Source of the DNA: CAYTAP01 sp964435775
GTDB taxonomy: Bacteria > Planctomycetota > Phycisphaerae > Tepidisphaerales > Tepidisphaeraceae
Length of the DNA: 26,202 nt
Direction: 5' to 3'
Assembly (NCBI GenBank): GCA_964435775.1
Contig: CAYTAP010000046.1
Location: forward strand, 1 to 26,202
Shown: piece after piece, positions 1 to 7,988 of the stretch
How positions within the stretch are numbered: position 1 is the first letter of the stretch
Layout of the letters: each line of letters starts with the position of its first letter
The notes under the pieces: model-generated
Told to the model about the DNA's origin: nothing
The model's database searches: none
Seen by the model: only the letters and a program-made list of their open reading frames with translations
Made by a program: the position numbers and the translations under genes

Positions 1-586
1 GGCTCCAGACCGATCCCAATTCCAATCCGATGTAGCCCGCGCCGACGACGATCAATCGTTTGGGAACCTCGGCAATGGAAAGCGCCTCGGTGGAACTCAG
101 GATGTTCTTGCCGTCAAAGGGCAGGCCGGGCAGTTGAACCGAGGCGCTGCCGGTGGCGATCAGAATATTCTTCGCGCTGTAAGCGGTTTTCTTGCCGGCG
201 GCGTCGGTGACTTCAACGTGGCCGGGCGCGGCGATTCGCCCGATGCCCTTCAGGTGCTCGACCTTATTCTTCTTGAAGAGCATCCCCACACCGCTGGTCA
301 GCGCGGTGACAACCTGATCCTTGCGGCCGAGCATCTTGGGCAGATCAACGGAGATATCCTTTGCGACGATCCCGTGCTTGGCGAAGTCATGCCGGGCGGC
401 GTGAAGGCGCTCGCTGGAATCGAGCAGGGCCTTGCTCGGAATGCAGCCGACGTTGAGACAGGTGCCGCCGAGGGTTTCCTTTTCGACGCAGGCGACGCGC
501 ATGCCATTTTGAGCCGCGCGGATGGCCGCCACATATCCCCCGGGACCGGCGCCGATGACGATCAGATCAAACGAATTGTCTGCCAC
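1..586 (-). CDS. lpd: Dihydrolipoamide dehydrogenase (E3), N-terminal part, cut by left window edge
   Basis: This FAD-dependent flavoprotein reoxidises the lipoyl arm of 2-oxoacid dehydrogenase complexes and passes the electrons to NAD+. About 195 codons are visible. Translation from a GTG at 584-586 gives an N-terminal FAD-binding GAGPGGY motif (about residues 12-18). The redox disulfide motif GGTCLNVGCIPSK follows, with cysteines at about 43 and 48. The start of the NAD-binding fold (VVGAGYIGLELG) lies at the window edge. The GTG start is chosen because an AGGAAA ribosome-binding site lies about 6 nt upstream and the FAD motif follows at the usual distance. It is the last visible gene of sucA-sucB-lpd and is separated from sucB by a palindromic repeat. 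The identification as an E3-type pyridine nucleotide-disulfide oxidoreductase is firm; pairing with this OGDH is inferred from position. Confidence 0.95.
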   Translation of the reverse strand, partial: MADNSFDLIVIGAGPGGYVAAIRAAQNGMRVACVEKETLGGTCLNVGCIPSKALLDSSERLHAARHDFAKHGIVAKDISVDLPKMLGRKDQVVTALTSGVGMLFKKNKVEHLKGIGRIAAPGHVEVTDAAGKKTAYSAKNILIATGSASVQLPGLPFDGKNILSSTEALSIAEVPKRLIVVGAGYIGLELGSVWS

Positions 587-646
587 GAAGCTTTCCTTTC
601 AATCAAGAACGAATCACATGACACCCGGATCAGATCTCCAGTCTTT

Positions 647-795
647 GTAGGGTCCGTGGTACTCCGCGGACCATTTCGCCCATCGCGGCAATGGTCCGCG
701 GAGTACCACGGACGCCACAAAAAACAAGCTCATAGAGTCCGCCTCGCGGACCATAACACTCGTTGCCGGAAGCTGGTCCGCGGTGCGGACCCTAC
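647..795. repeat. Composite palindromic repeat, copy 1 (REP/MITE-like)
   Basis: This intergenic element lies between lpd and sucB. Its first half is a perfect 24-bp inverted repeat (652-675 against 690-713) with a 14-nt loop. Its second half (734-795) is a more diverged palindrome whose arms each contain a smaller GTCCGC/GCGGAC palindrome. The whole unit begins GTAGGGTCCG and ends with the inverse CGGACCCTAC, each flanked outside by a short T or A run. The same two-part composite occurs in reverse order at 10309-10452. It carries no ORF. In sucB-lpd mRNA it would form a very stable hairpin, which could cause processing or attenuation between E2 and E3. Confidence 0.9.
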
Positions 796-827
796 AAAAG
801 CAGAGGATTCCAACTGAGGGCATCGCA

Positions 828-2189
828 CTATATTTCCAGCATCAGGCGGGCCGGGTCTTCCAGCAATTGCTTGAGGCGCACGAGGAAGGTGATCGCCTCC
901 CTGCCGTCGACAAGGCGATGGTCATAGCTCAACGCGAGGTACATCATCGAGCGGATGACGACCTGGTCGTTGATCACCACCGGGCGCTTCTGGATCGCGT
1001 GCATGCCAAGGATGCCGCTCTGCGGCGGGGTGAGGATGGGGGCGCTCAGGAGCGATCCAAAGACGCCGCCGTTGGTGATCGTGAAGGTCGCGCCGCTCAA
1101 TTCCTGAATCCCGAGCTTGCCGTCGCGCACGGCGGTGGCGACGCGCTTCACTTCGCTTTCGATCTTGGCAAACGACATCGCCTCCACATTCCGCAGCACG
1201 GGGACGGCCAGCCCACGCTCGGTGCTGACGGCAATGCCGAGGTTGACATAGTTGTGATACACGATGTCGCCGCCGTCGAGGAAGGCGTTGACCTGCGGCA
1301 CCTCGCGGAGCGCCAGGACGACGGCCCGGCTGAAAAAGGACATGTATCCCAGGCCGACGCCGTGCGTCTTTTCGAACTGCGCCTTGAACTTGGCGCGCAG
1401 GGCAATGACCTCGGTGAGATCAACTTCGTTGTAGGTCGTCAGGATCGCGGCGGTGTGCTGGGCGTTGACGAGGATCTCGGCGATGCGCCTGCGGATCTTG
1501 GTCATGGGAACGCGGCGGATGCCGTTGGCGTCATAGTCAATAATGGATGACGCAGCAGCCGCGCTTCCGGCGTCTTCGGCGCTGGCAGGGGGCATTTTCG
1601 GCGGCTGGGGCGCTGCGGGGGGCGGCGCTTTGATCGGGACGGGAGCGGGCTTGGCCACTGGCGCCTTGGCCGCCGCGACATCGCTCTTGGATCGGGCGAG
1701 ATGGGCTTCGACATCCTCCTTGGTCAACCGGCCATTGGGACCGGTCGCGGTCAGGTCGGCAACATTGAGCCGATGCTCATCAACCAGCCGCCGAACTGCG
1801 GGGCTGAGGTCTTCCAACGCGGCGGCGCTCGTGGTCGAAGGTGCGGCCTTGGTTTGAGGTTGCGACGACGATGGTGACGGTGCGGTGGCAACCGGCGCGG
1901 GCTTGGCGGCTTCGGACGCCTTGGCCGGGGCGGCGGCCTTGCCTGCGGCGGCGCCGGCGGCATCGATTTCCGCGATCGCCTCCCCCACATTGACGGTTTC
2001 GTTCTCCTGCTTCAACCGCTTGAGCACGCCGGCGGCGGGCGCGGGGACATCGACGTTGGCCTTGTCGGTTTCCAACTCGCACAGCGGCTCATCCATCGCC
2101 ACCGTGTCCCCATCCTGCTTGTGCCATCGCACAATCAAAGCCTGACGAATCGATTCACCAAGTGCCGGAACTTCAACTTGAGTAGCCAT
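828..2189 (-). CDS. sucB: 2-oxoglutarate dehydrogenase E2, dihydrolipoyl succinyltransferase
   Basis: This is the cytoplasmic core subunit of the 2-oxoglutarate dehydrogenase complex; it transfers the succinyl group from lipoate to CoA. The 453-aa protein has an N-terminal lipoyl domain with the lipoylated lysine in ELETDK (K43). A long Ala/Pro/Lys-rich linker follows. The peripheral subunit-binding domain (about 126-165, SPAVRRLVDEH...NGRLTKEDV) comes next, then a second Pro/Ala linker. The C-terminal acyltransferase domain starts at about 220 and ends with the catalytic motif SYDHRLVDG (H424, D428). Length and order are typical of SucB/OdhB. The ATG start is fixed by the canonical MATQVEVPALGES lipoyl-domain opening, although the ribosome-binding site is weak. 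It lies downstream of sucA, with 213 bp between them. Confidence 0.96.
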   Translation of the reverse strand: MATQVEVPALGESIRQALIVRWHKQDGDTVAMDEPLCELETDKANVDVPAPAAGVLKRLKQENETVNVGEAIAEIDAAGAAAGKAAAPAKASEAAKPAPVATAPSPSSSQPQTKAAPSTTSAAALEDLSPAVRRLVDEHRLNVADLTATGPNGRLTKEDVEAHLARSKSDVAAAKAPVAKPAPVPIKAPPPAAPQPPKMPPASAEDAGSAAAASSIIDYDANGIRRVPMTKIRRRIAEILVNAQHTAAILTTYNEVDLTEVIALRAKFKAQFEKTHGVGLGYMSFFSRAVVLALREVPQVNAFLDGGDIVYHNYVNLGIAVSTERGLAVPVLRNVEAMSFAKIESEVKRVATAVRDGKLGIQELSGATFTITNGGVFGSLLSAPILTPPQSGILGMHAIQKRPVVINDQVVIRSMMYLALSYDHRLVDGREAITFLVRLKQLLEDPARLMLEI

Positions 2190-2303
2190 AGGGAGTCCGA
2201 GTGTAACGAATAGCGCGGAAGTGGAAAGAAGCCGTGGTCATGAAAACATCAAACGATTATGGATGTCATACATCAATGGGCGTCATGGGGGAGAAGGCGG
2301 TAC

Positions 2304-2327
2304 GCAGTCGGCAGTCGGCAGTCGGCA
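2304..2327. repeat. Heptamer tandem repeat (GCAGTCG)x3 in the sucA-sucB spacer
   Basis: Three perfect head-to-tail copies of GCAGTCG plus a partial fourth (GCA) lie in the 213-bp gap between the sucA stop and the sucB start. The rest of this gap (2190-2402) shows no ORF or RNA gene that I can support. Short arrays of this type are prone to slippage and may vary in copy number between strains. Confidence 0.85.
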
Positions 2328-2402
2328 CAGAAAAATATCAATTGGCCGTCTCATTTCCGTATCTCGCGTCATACCATCCGCCCATGACCTCACACGGCCT
2401 CC

Positions 2403-5282
2403 TCACTTGGCCGACGCCGCCACAGGTTCCTTGCCCGGTGTCGCCGTCGGCTTCAACTCCTGCCGGGCGGCTTCGGAAGACAATTCGAGGGCATGGGTGA
2501 TGATCTCCTCCTCCTCGATCTGATGCACCTTGTGCAGGCCGGTCGCGGGGCTGGCGGCCTCGTCGCGCCCGTAGTAGGTCAGCACGACGTTGTCGGCCAG
2601 CAACTGCCCGAGGCGATCGCGCATGAAAGTCCAGGCGCCGCGGTTCATCGGCTCATCCTGCACCCAGCAGACCTCCTGCGCCCGGTGGTACTTGCTCAGG
2701 ATACCCTGCAATTCCTTTTGCGGGAACGGATACAACTGCTCGACGCGGATGATCGCCACATCATCCACCTGGTGTTTCAACCTCGCCGCATTGAGCGCGA
2801 AATAAATCTTCCCACTGCACGCGAGCACGCGCCGGACCTTCTCGCGGCTGGGCTCGCGCGGGTCATCCAGAACCATCTGGAACGATTGATCGGTGAACTC
2901 GCTCAGGGTCGAGGTCGATGCCTCATGGCGGAGCAGGCTCTTGGGCATGAACAGAATCAGCGGCTTGCGGAACTTGCGGAGCATCTGGCGGCGGAGCAGG
3001 TGGAAATACTGCGCCGGCAGCGACGGCTGGCACACCTGGATGTTGTTTTCGGCGCACAAAGCCAGGAAACGTTCGATGTAGGCGCTGCTGTGTTCGGGTC
3101 CCGCGCCTTCGTAGCCATGCGGCAGGAGCATGACCAATCCGCTCATCTTCTGCCACTTGCTTTCGGCCGCGACGATGAATTGATCGATGATCGGCTGGGC
3201 CATGTTGACGAAATCGCCGAACTGGGCTTCCCACACAACGAGGTTGCGCGGGTCGGCGGAACTGAAGCCATATTCAAACCCCACGACCGCCAGTTCCGAC
3301 AGCATGGTGTTGACGAAAATGATCGGAGCCTGGGTTTCGGACAGGTTGGCCAGCGGATAATACTTGGTCCCATTTTCGTAGTCGTGAAGACATGAATGGC
3401 GATGCCCGAAAGTACCCCGCTGGGCATCCTGACCGACGAAGCGGATCGGTGTCCCCTCCAGCACGAGGCTGCCCAGGGCGAACGACTCGGCGCATCCCCA
3501 ATCCACCGGCTGCTTCCCCTGCGACATCTCCACGCGCGAGGCGATCAGGCGCTTGTTCTTGGGATGTACATGAAAGCCCGCCGGCACCTGCGCGGCGGCC
3601 TTGCCAATCTTCGCGATCAAGTCGGCGGGGATCTGCGTTATGGCATCCCAGTCGCCGCGGGCGCGCTCCATTCCCTCCCATGCCCCCTTGAAAGGCATGA
3701 TTCCGATCTTGGGCTTGCCCTCCTTGACGGCGGTGTACGCCTCGTCGAGCTTCTGACGGGCGATCACTTTCATCTGCTCATACTCTTCCCGCGCCAGTTT
3801 CCCTTCGGCAATCAGCTTGTCGGAATAAAGCTCGCGCAACCGCTTGTGCGAGTCGATCTCCTTGTACATCAGCGGCTGGGTGAACGAAGGCTCATCGGTT
3901 TCGTTGTGACCGTGGCGACGATAACACCACAGATCGATCATCACGTCGCACTTGAATTGCTGTCGAAACGCCACCGCCAGCTTGGCGGCATGCACCACGG
4001 CCTCGGGGTCATCGCCGTTCACATGGAAAATCGGCGCCTCGATCATCTTGGCCACATCGGTGGGATAGGGTGTGAAGCGCCCCTGCTTGGGCATCGTCGT
4101 GAAGCCGATCTGGTTGTTGATGATGACGTGGATCGTTCCGCCGGTGCGCCAATAGGGCATTTCCGACAGCGCGAGCGTTTCCTGCACAATCCCCTGGCCG
4201 CAGAACGCCGCGTCGCCGTGCATGAGCAGCGGGACGACGCGCGTCCGCTCGTTGTCGCCGTGCAGATACTGCTTGGCGCGGACAATTCCCTCCACCACGG
4301 GATTTACGATTTCCAGGTGGCTTGGATTGAAGCTCAGCGCCAAATGCACCTTGTGCTCGCTGGGCGTGGAACGGTCCTGCGAATAGCCCAGATGATACTT
4401 GACGTCGCCATCCCCTTCCTTGTCCGGACGCAGGATCGTGCCTTCAAACTCATCGATGATCAATTCATACGGTTTGTTGAGCACATGCGCCAGCACATTC
4501 AGCCGCCCGCGATGCGCCATCCCCATCACCACTTCCTCCACCCCCAGCGGCGCCCCGTCATCAACCAGCGTGTTCAGAAGTGGAATAAGCCCCTCGGCCC
4601 CCTCGAGCGAAAATCTCTTTTGTCCGACATAGCGCGCCTGGAGAAACTCCTCGAATCCCTGTGCCGCGATGATCTGAAACAGCAGCCTCTTGGAGTCCTC
4701 AGCCGAGAAGTTCGGCTGATTCATCGTCGGTTCCATGCGCTGCTGCAACCACTCGCGCTGCGCCTTGTCGGCGATCGTCATGTATTCCACGCCGATGTGC
4801 CCGCAATAGGTGGTGCGGAGCTTCTCGATCAGGTCGCGCAACGTGCCGTCGGTCTCGCGGAGAAATCCCCCCCGGCCAACGGGACGATCCAGGTCGGCCA
4901 GCGACAAGCCAAACTCGCCGAGTTCAAGCAGCGGATGGCTGGGGCGATGATGCCCGAGCGGATCGAGTTGGGAGACGAAGTGACCCAGTTCGCGATAGGA
5001 GTGGACGAGGTCGGCCACTTCCAGGTTCAACAGCTTTTGCGAGGGGATGGAGTTGTCATGCGAAGCATGCGTCGATTGGCCGTTGTGCGCCTGCTCGGCG
5101 GCGTGGGCGAATGATTCGCCTGGCGAAGAAACGGTCGGCGCGCCGCGATTGCTGCCGGCCGCAAAACCAGCGAAGAACGCCTGCCAGTGGCTCTCCACGG
5201 AAAGAGGATCGCTTTGAAATTGCCGGTAGAGGCGTTCGATGTACTCGGCGTTGGCACGATTGACGAAATCAAATGGTTCCAT
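2403..5282 (-). CDS. sucA: 2-oxoglutarate dehydrogenase E1 component
   Basis: This thiamine-diphosphate enzyme decarboxylates 2-oxoglutarate and succinylates the E2 lipoyl group in the TCA cycle. The product is 959 aa, close to the 933 aa of E. coli SucA. The N-terminus (FVNRANAEYIERLYRQFQSDP) matches the E2-binding leader of the family. The core includes MGMAHRGRLNVL, the substrate-site segment HLGYSQDR, LSFNPSHLEIVNPVVEG, the TPP/Mg motif starting MHGDAAFCGQG and ending near INNQIGFTT, and the RRHGHNETDEP loop. The C-terminal transketolase half contains the GTFGHRHS and LLPHGYEGAGPEHSSA blocks. Start choice: ATG at 5280-5282 gives the conserved leader. It is first in the sucA-sucB-lpd operon, with 223 bp to dsbD upstream. 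No sign of decay. Confidence 0.97.
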   Translation of the reverse strand: MEPFDFVNRANAEYIERLYRQFQSDPLSVESHWQAFFAGFAAGSNRGAPTVSSPGESFAHAAEQAHNGQSTHASHDNSIPSQKLLNLEVADLVHSYRELGHFVSQLDPLGHHRPSHPLLELGEFGLSLADLDRPVGRGGFLRETDGTLRDLIEKLRTTYCGHIGVEYMTIADKAQREWLQQRMEPTMNQPNFSAEDSKRLLFQIIAAQGFEEFLQARYVGQKRFSLEGAEGLIPLLNTLVDDGAPLGVEEVVMGMAHRGRLNVLAHVLNKPYELIIDEFEGTILRPDKEGDGDVKYHLGYSQDRSTPSEHKVHLALSFNPSHLEIVNPVVEGIVRAKQYLHGDNERTRVVPLLMHGDAAFCGQGIVQETLALSEMPYWRTGGTIHVIINNQIGFTTMPKQGRFTPYPTDVAKMIEAPIFHVNGDDPEAVVHAAKLAVAFRQQFKCDVMIDLWCYRRHGHNETDEPSFTQPLMYKEIDSHKRLRELYSDKLIAEGKLAREEYEQMKVIARQKLDEAYTAVKEGKPKIGIMPFKGAWEGMERARGDWDAITQIPADLIAKIGKAAAQVPAGFHVHPKNKRLIASRVEMSQGKQPVDWGCAESFALGSLVLEGTPIRFVGQDAQRGTFGHRHSCLHDYENGTKYYPLANLSETQAPIIFVNTMLSELAVVGFEYGFSSADPRNLVVWEAQFGDFVNMAQPIIDQFIVAAESKWQKMSGLVMLLPHGYEGAGPEHSSAYIERFLALCAENNIQVCQPSLPAQYFHLLRRQMLRKFRKPLILFMPKSLLRHEASTSTLSEFTDQSFQMVLDDPREPSREKVRRVLACSGKIYFALNAARLKHQVDDVAIIRVEQLYPFPQKELQGILSKYHRAQEVCWVQDEPMNRGAWTFMRDRLGQLLADNVVLTYYGRDEAASPATGLHKVHQIEEEEIITHALELSSEAARQELKPTATPGKEPVAASAK

Positions 5283-5308
5283 GATGGTCCGCTCTGTCCC
5301 CGGTGTTA

Positions 5309-5314
5309 AGTATA
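5309..5314 (-). promoter_or_regulatory. Possible -10 box of the sucA operon
   Basis: TATACT on the minus strand lies about 27 bp upstream of the sucA ATG, inside a locally AT-rich patch of the 223-bp sucA-dsbD gap (5283-5505). No good -35 hexamer lies at 16-18 bp, so this is only a candidate. The rest of the gap shows nothing I can name. Confidence 0.3.
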
Positions 5315-5505
5315 TCTTCCCCTATCTTCACTACCTTTGGGTTTGTTTTCAATCATAGGCCCGATTATCGATGCGGGTGCAACACCGCGCGGCGTCGTCG
5401 CATGGCGCAAAACAGGGCTTACTTTCCATAGCATCGACCAATTCCACCGGAACATCCTCACGGCGGTTGAAATCCGTTGTTCGAGGCGTCGCCGCGCGGG
5501 AGCGG

Positions 5506-7350
5506 TTATAGGCCCTTGGCCTGGTCAAGCGACGCCACGAGGTCCTGGGTCTGATACAAACTGCTCAATTGCACTGGGCGCTGGACGGCCGGTCCATACA
5601 CCGCCGTCAGGGGGATTCCGCCGCCGGGACTCAACTCACGCAGCAGCGCCCATCCGACGGCGCTTTCGCTGGTCAGATCGGCGCGGAGCGTGACTGCATC
5701 GTGGCGATCGATGGCGGCGGCGGTCGCAGGATCGTTGAGCACGGATGCCTCCAATGCGATGCAATTGGCGCACCAGTTGGCGGTGAACTCGACAACGACC
5801 ACCTTTCCGCTCGCCCGCGCCGACGCCAGCGCCTCGGCGGAATAGGGCTGCCATTGAATGCGCGCCTGCGTCGATTGAATCGTGAACGCCAGCGCGCCGC
5901 CGGTGACCGCCAGGGCGATCACCGCGACGATCGCCACCGCGATTTTCCGACGCGCGAAGATCGCCGTGCGAACAACCATAAACCCGCACCCGGCGGCCAG
6001 GACAAGGAACACGCCCCACATGAACGAGCGCCCGCTGATGAGCCTTCCGCCGGCAAAATAAACCGCGACCGCGAGCAGGAGAAATCCCATGAGATGCTTG
6101 ATCAATTCCGCCCAGGCGCCGGTGCGCGGCAATCGCCGGGCAAGTTCCGGCGTCGCGCTAAGCACAAGATACGGAAATGCCATCCCCGCCCCCACGACCA
6201 TGACCAGCCCCACCGCAATGCTGGTCGGCTGAAGCGCCGCCCAGGCGAGCAGGCCGACAAACATCGGCGCGGTGCATGGGGTGCTCAGAATCGTCGCGAA
6301 GATGCCAAAAAGGAAGTTCCCCCCCACCGTGTCATGTCGCGGCGCCCAGGCATATGCGCCGCGCGGCAATAAAACGGAAAACGCGCCGAACATGCTTAGC
6401 GCCATGACGACGAGAATCGCCACGATGGTCCAGACAAACCACCCCCGGCTGAATTGCTCGCCCCAGGTGAGCGACTTGAATACAAACAGCAGCGACGCCA
6501 GCACCGCGAACGCCGCCAGAATCCCCGCGCTGAAGACCAGACCCAGCCCGAACGATTTGCCGCGATGATGTTGCGAGACCTCGTAAAAGCCAATCGCCTT
6601 CAATGGCACGACCGGCAACACGCACGGCATCAGGTTGAAAATGATCCCCACGCCGAACGCGGCCAGAAACGCCCAACCGTAGGCGTGCTGCCCCAGGTGC
6701 ATCCGCATGCCGAAAAAAGTCAGCTCCGCGCCGTCGGCTTGCCGGGACGTTGACGCGACCATCGTCGTCCCCTTATCGCCGGACGATGCCTCGTGCAGCT
6801 TGCCGAACACCGACCAGTTGAATCCTGTAAACAGCGCCTCGTTGGCCGGTGCAACCGCCTGACCGGCGGCCACGATGCTCGTGGCGACAGTCCACGGCGT
6901 CGTTTTTGGCGCATAACACATCTTGTCGTCACAGATCTGATATCGCGCGGCGCCTGACATCGACAACGCACCGGGTTTGGCGTTCGGGTTCACTTTGAAC
7001 GGAACGTACACGACGACCCGGCCGGTGTAGACATTAAGCTTGCCAAGTCCGGGGTAGGTGACATCCTCCCCGGCGGGATAGAGAGGTTCGTAAAAGGTGA
7101 TGTCCGACGCCGCGTCGCTGGAGACCGCAAAGGCGATCAGCCCCGGCTGACTGGGCGTGTGCGACTGGGCATGAAACCCAGGTGCGATATTCACCACCAC
7201 CGCCAAGACCCCCTGCTGGCCGGGCTGAACGGCGGTCGTGTTTGGCATCACGGAGACACTTGCCCGCTCGGCCGCTCCCGCCGGGGAATGGACCAACGCC
7301 ATCATAATGAGGCAAATGACGGACAATACGGTATGATTGCGACTGCCCAT
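5506..7350 (-). CDS. dsbD: DsbD-type thiol:disulfide interchange protein
   Basis: This inner-membrane electron carrier moves reducing equivalents from cytoplasmic thioredoxin to periplasmic thiol proteins (cytochrome c maturation, disulfide isomerases). The 614-aa protein has all three DsbD modules. A signal peptide (MGSRNHTVLSVICLIMMALV, cut near AGA) precedes an N-terminal periplasmic domain with a cysteine pair ICDDKMCYAP at about residues 139-144. A multi-helix CcdA-like core contains the two membrane cysteines in NLMPCVLPVVPLKA and STPCTAPMFVG. The C-terminal thioredoxin domain carries CANC at about residue 525. The start at 7350 is chosen because it begins the signal peptide; upstream in-frame codons add a non-conserved leader and no ribosome-binding site separates the options. 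It is divergent from the Rrf2 regulator, with 95 bp between the start codons. Confidence 0.93.
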   Translation of the reverse strand: MGSRNHTVLSVICLIMMALVHSPAGAAERASVSVMPNTTAVQPGQQGVLAVVVNIAPGFHAQSHTPSQPGLIAFAVSSDAASDITFYEPLYPAGEDVTYPGLGKLNVYTGRVVVYVPFKVNPNAKPGALSMSGAARYQICDDKMCYAPKTTPWTVATSIVAAGQAVAPANEALFTGFNWSVFGKLHEASSGDKGTTMVASTSRQADGAELTFFGMRMHLGQHAYGWAFLAAFGVGIIFNLMPCVLPVVPLKAIGFYEVSQHHRGKSFGLGLVFSAGILAAFAVLASLLFVFKSLTWGEQFSRGWFVWTIVAILVVMALSMFGAFSVLLPRGAYAWAPRHDTVGGNFLFGIFATILSTPCTAPMFVGLLAWAALQPTSIAVGLVMVVGAGMAFPYLVLSATPELARRLPRTGAWAELIKHLMGFLLLAVAVYFAGGRLISGRSFMWGVFLVLAAGCGFMVVRTAIFARRKIAVAIVAVIALAVTGGALAFTIQSTQARIQWQPYSAEALASARASGKVVVVEFTANWCANCIALEASVLNDPATAAAIDRHDAVTLRADLTSESAVGWALLRELSPGGGIPLTAVYGPAVQRPVQLSSLYQTQDLVASLDQAKGL

Positions 7351-7445
7351 ATCCGCATCATATGCCCATGATGCCGCTTGTGCATTCATTTGACCCACCC
7401 GACCGAAACCCTTACGATTCCCATAGAATTCCTCTGGAGTTGTCA

Positions 7446-7883
7446 TTGCGCCTATCAAAACGCACCGAGTATGGCTTGCGGGCCGTGGTCCAACTCGCAC
7501 GCTTGTGGCCGCAGCAATTTGTGCAGTCCAAGGACCTCGCCAACAGCGAGGATTTACCCAATAAGTTTCTGGAATCGATCCTGCTGGCGCTGCGCCGCGG
7601 AGGTTTTCTGGAATCGAAAGTGGGGTCCGGCGGGGGATATCGCCTGTCGCGCGCGCCGCGTGAGATTTCGGTGGGCGACCTCATCCGTCGATTGGAAGGT
7701 CGGTTGACGCTGAAGGAATCGACCTCGCCGGTGGAAAGCTCTCCGGGGAAAATCGCGGTTCATTTCATCAACGATCAACTGACGCAGGCGACGGACGATG
7801 TTCTGGACAACATGACGCTCGAACAACTCATGGATCATGTCAGCCGGGCGGGGACGACGCAGCAGTCGATGTATTACATATAA
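7446..7883 (+). CDS. Rrf2-family transcriptional regulator, no Fe-S cysteines
   Basis: This predicted winged-helix DNA-binding regulator is 145 aa from a TTG start, the normal Rrf2 length. The N-terminus LRLSKRTEYGLRAVVQLAR is the characteristic first helix. It is followed by the HTH region (LANSEDLPNKFLESILLALRRGG) and the wing (SKVGSGGGYRLSRAPREISVGDLIRRLEG), all typical of Rrf2/IscR proteins. The TTG at 7446 is chosen because GGAG (7437-7440) lies 5 nt upstream and the Rrf2 domain begins there; an ATG further upstream adds an unconserved leader. There is no cysteine in the protein, so it cannot bind a cluster the way IscR or NsrR does. It is the only clear plus-strand gene here and is divergent from dsbD, which makes dsbD a plausible target. 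Its ligand is unknown. Confidence 0.9.
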   Translation: MRLSKRTEYGLRAVVQLARLWPQQFVQSKDLANSEDLPNKFLESILLALRRGGFLESKVGSGGGYRLSRAPREISVGDLIRRLEGRLTLKESTSPVESSPGKIAVHFINDQLTQATDDVLDNMTLEQLMDHVSRAGTTQQSMYYI

Positions 7884-7988
7884 GGTGATGAGTGGGACGT
7901 GATGAGTGACAGGAGCGGAGAAGTGGGGAATCCGCAGTGATTGATTGCAGGCGCCGAGCGCGGTTATGGGATCGTGTGCGTTGGCGGT

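Noticed and set aside
647..795. CRISPR array from the repeated palindromic sequences
   Set aside because: Only two inverted-repeat units occur per locus, without equal spacers, and no cas genes are near.
3396..5114. 572-aa plus-strand ORF opposite sucA
   Set aside because: It is a shadow of sucA caused by GC-rich third positions; the sequence is His/Arg/Leu-rich with no domain, and sucA is complete on the other strand.
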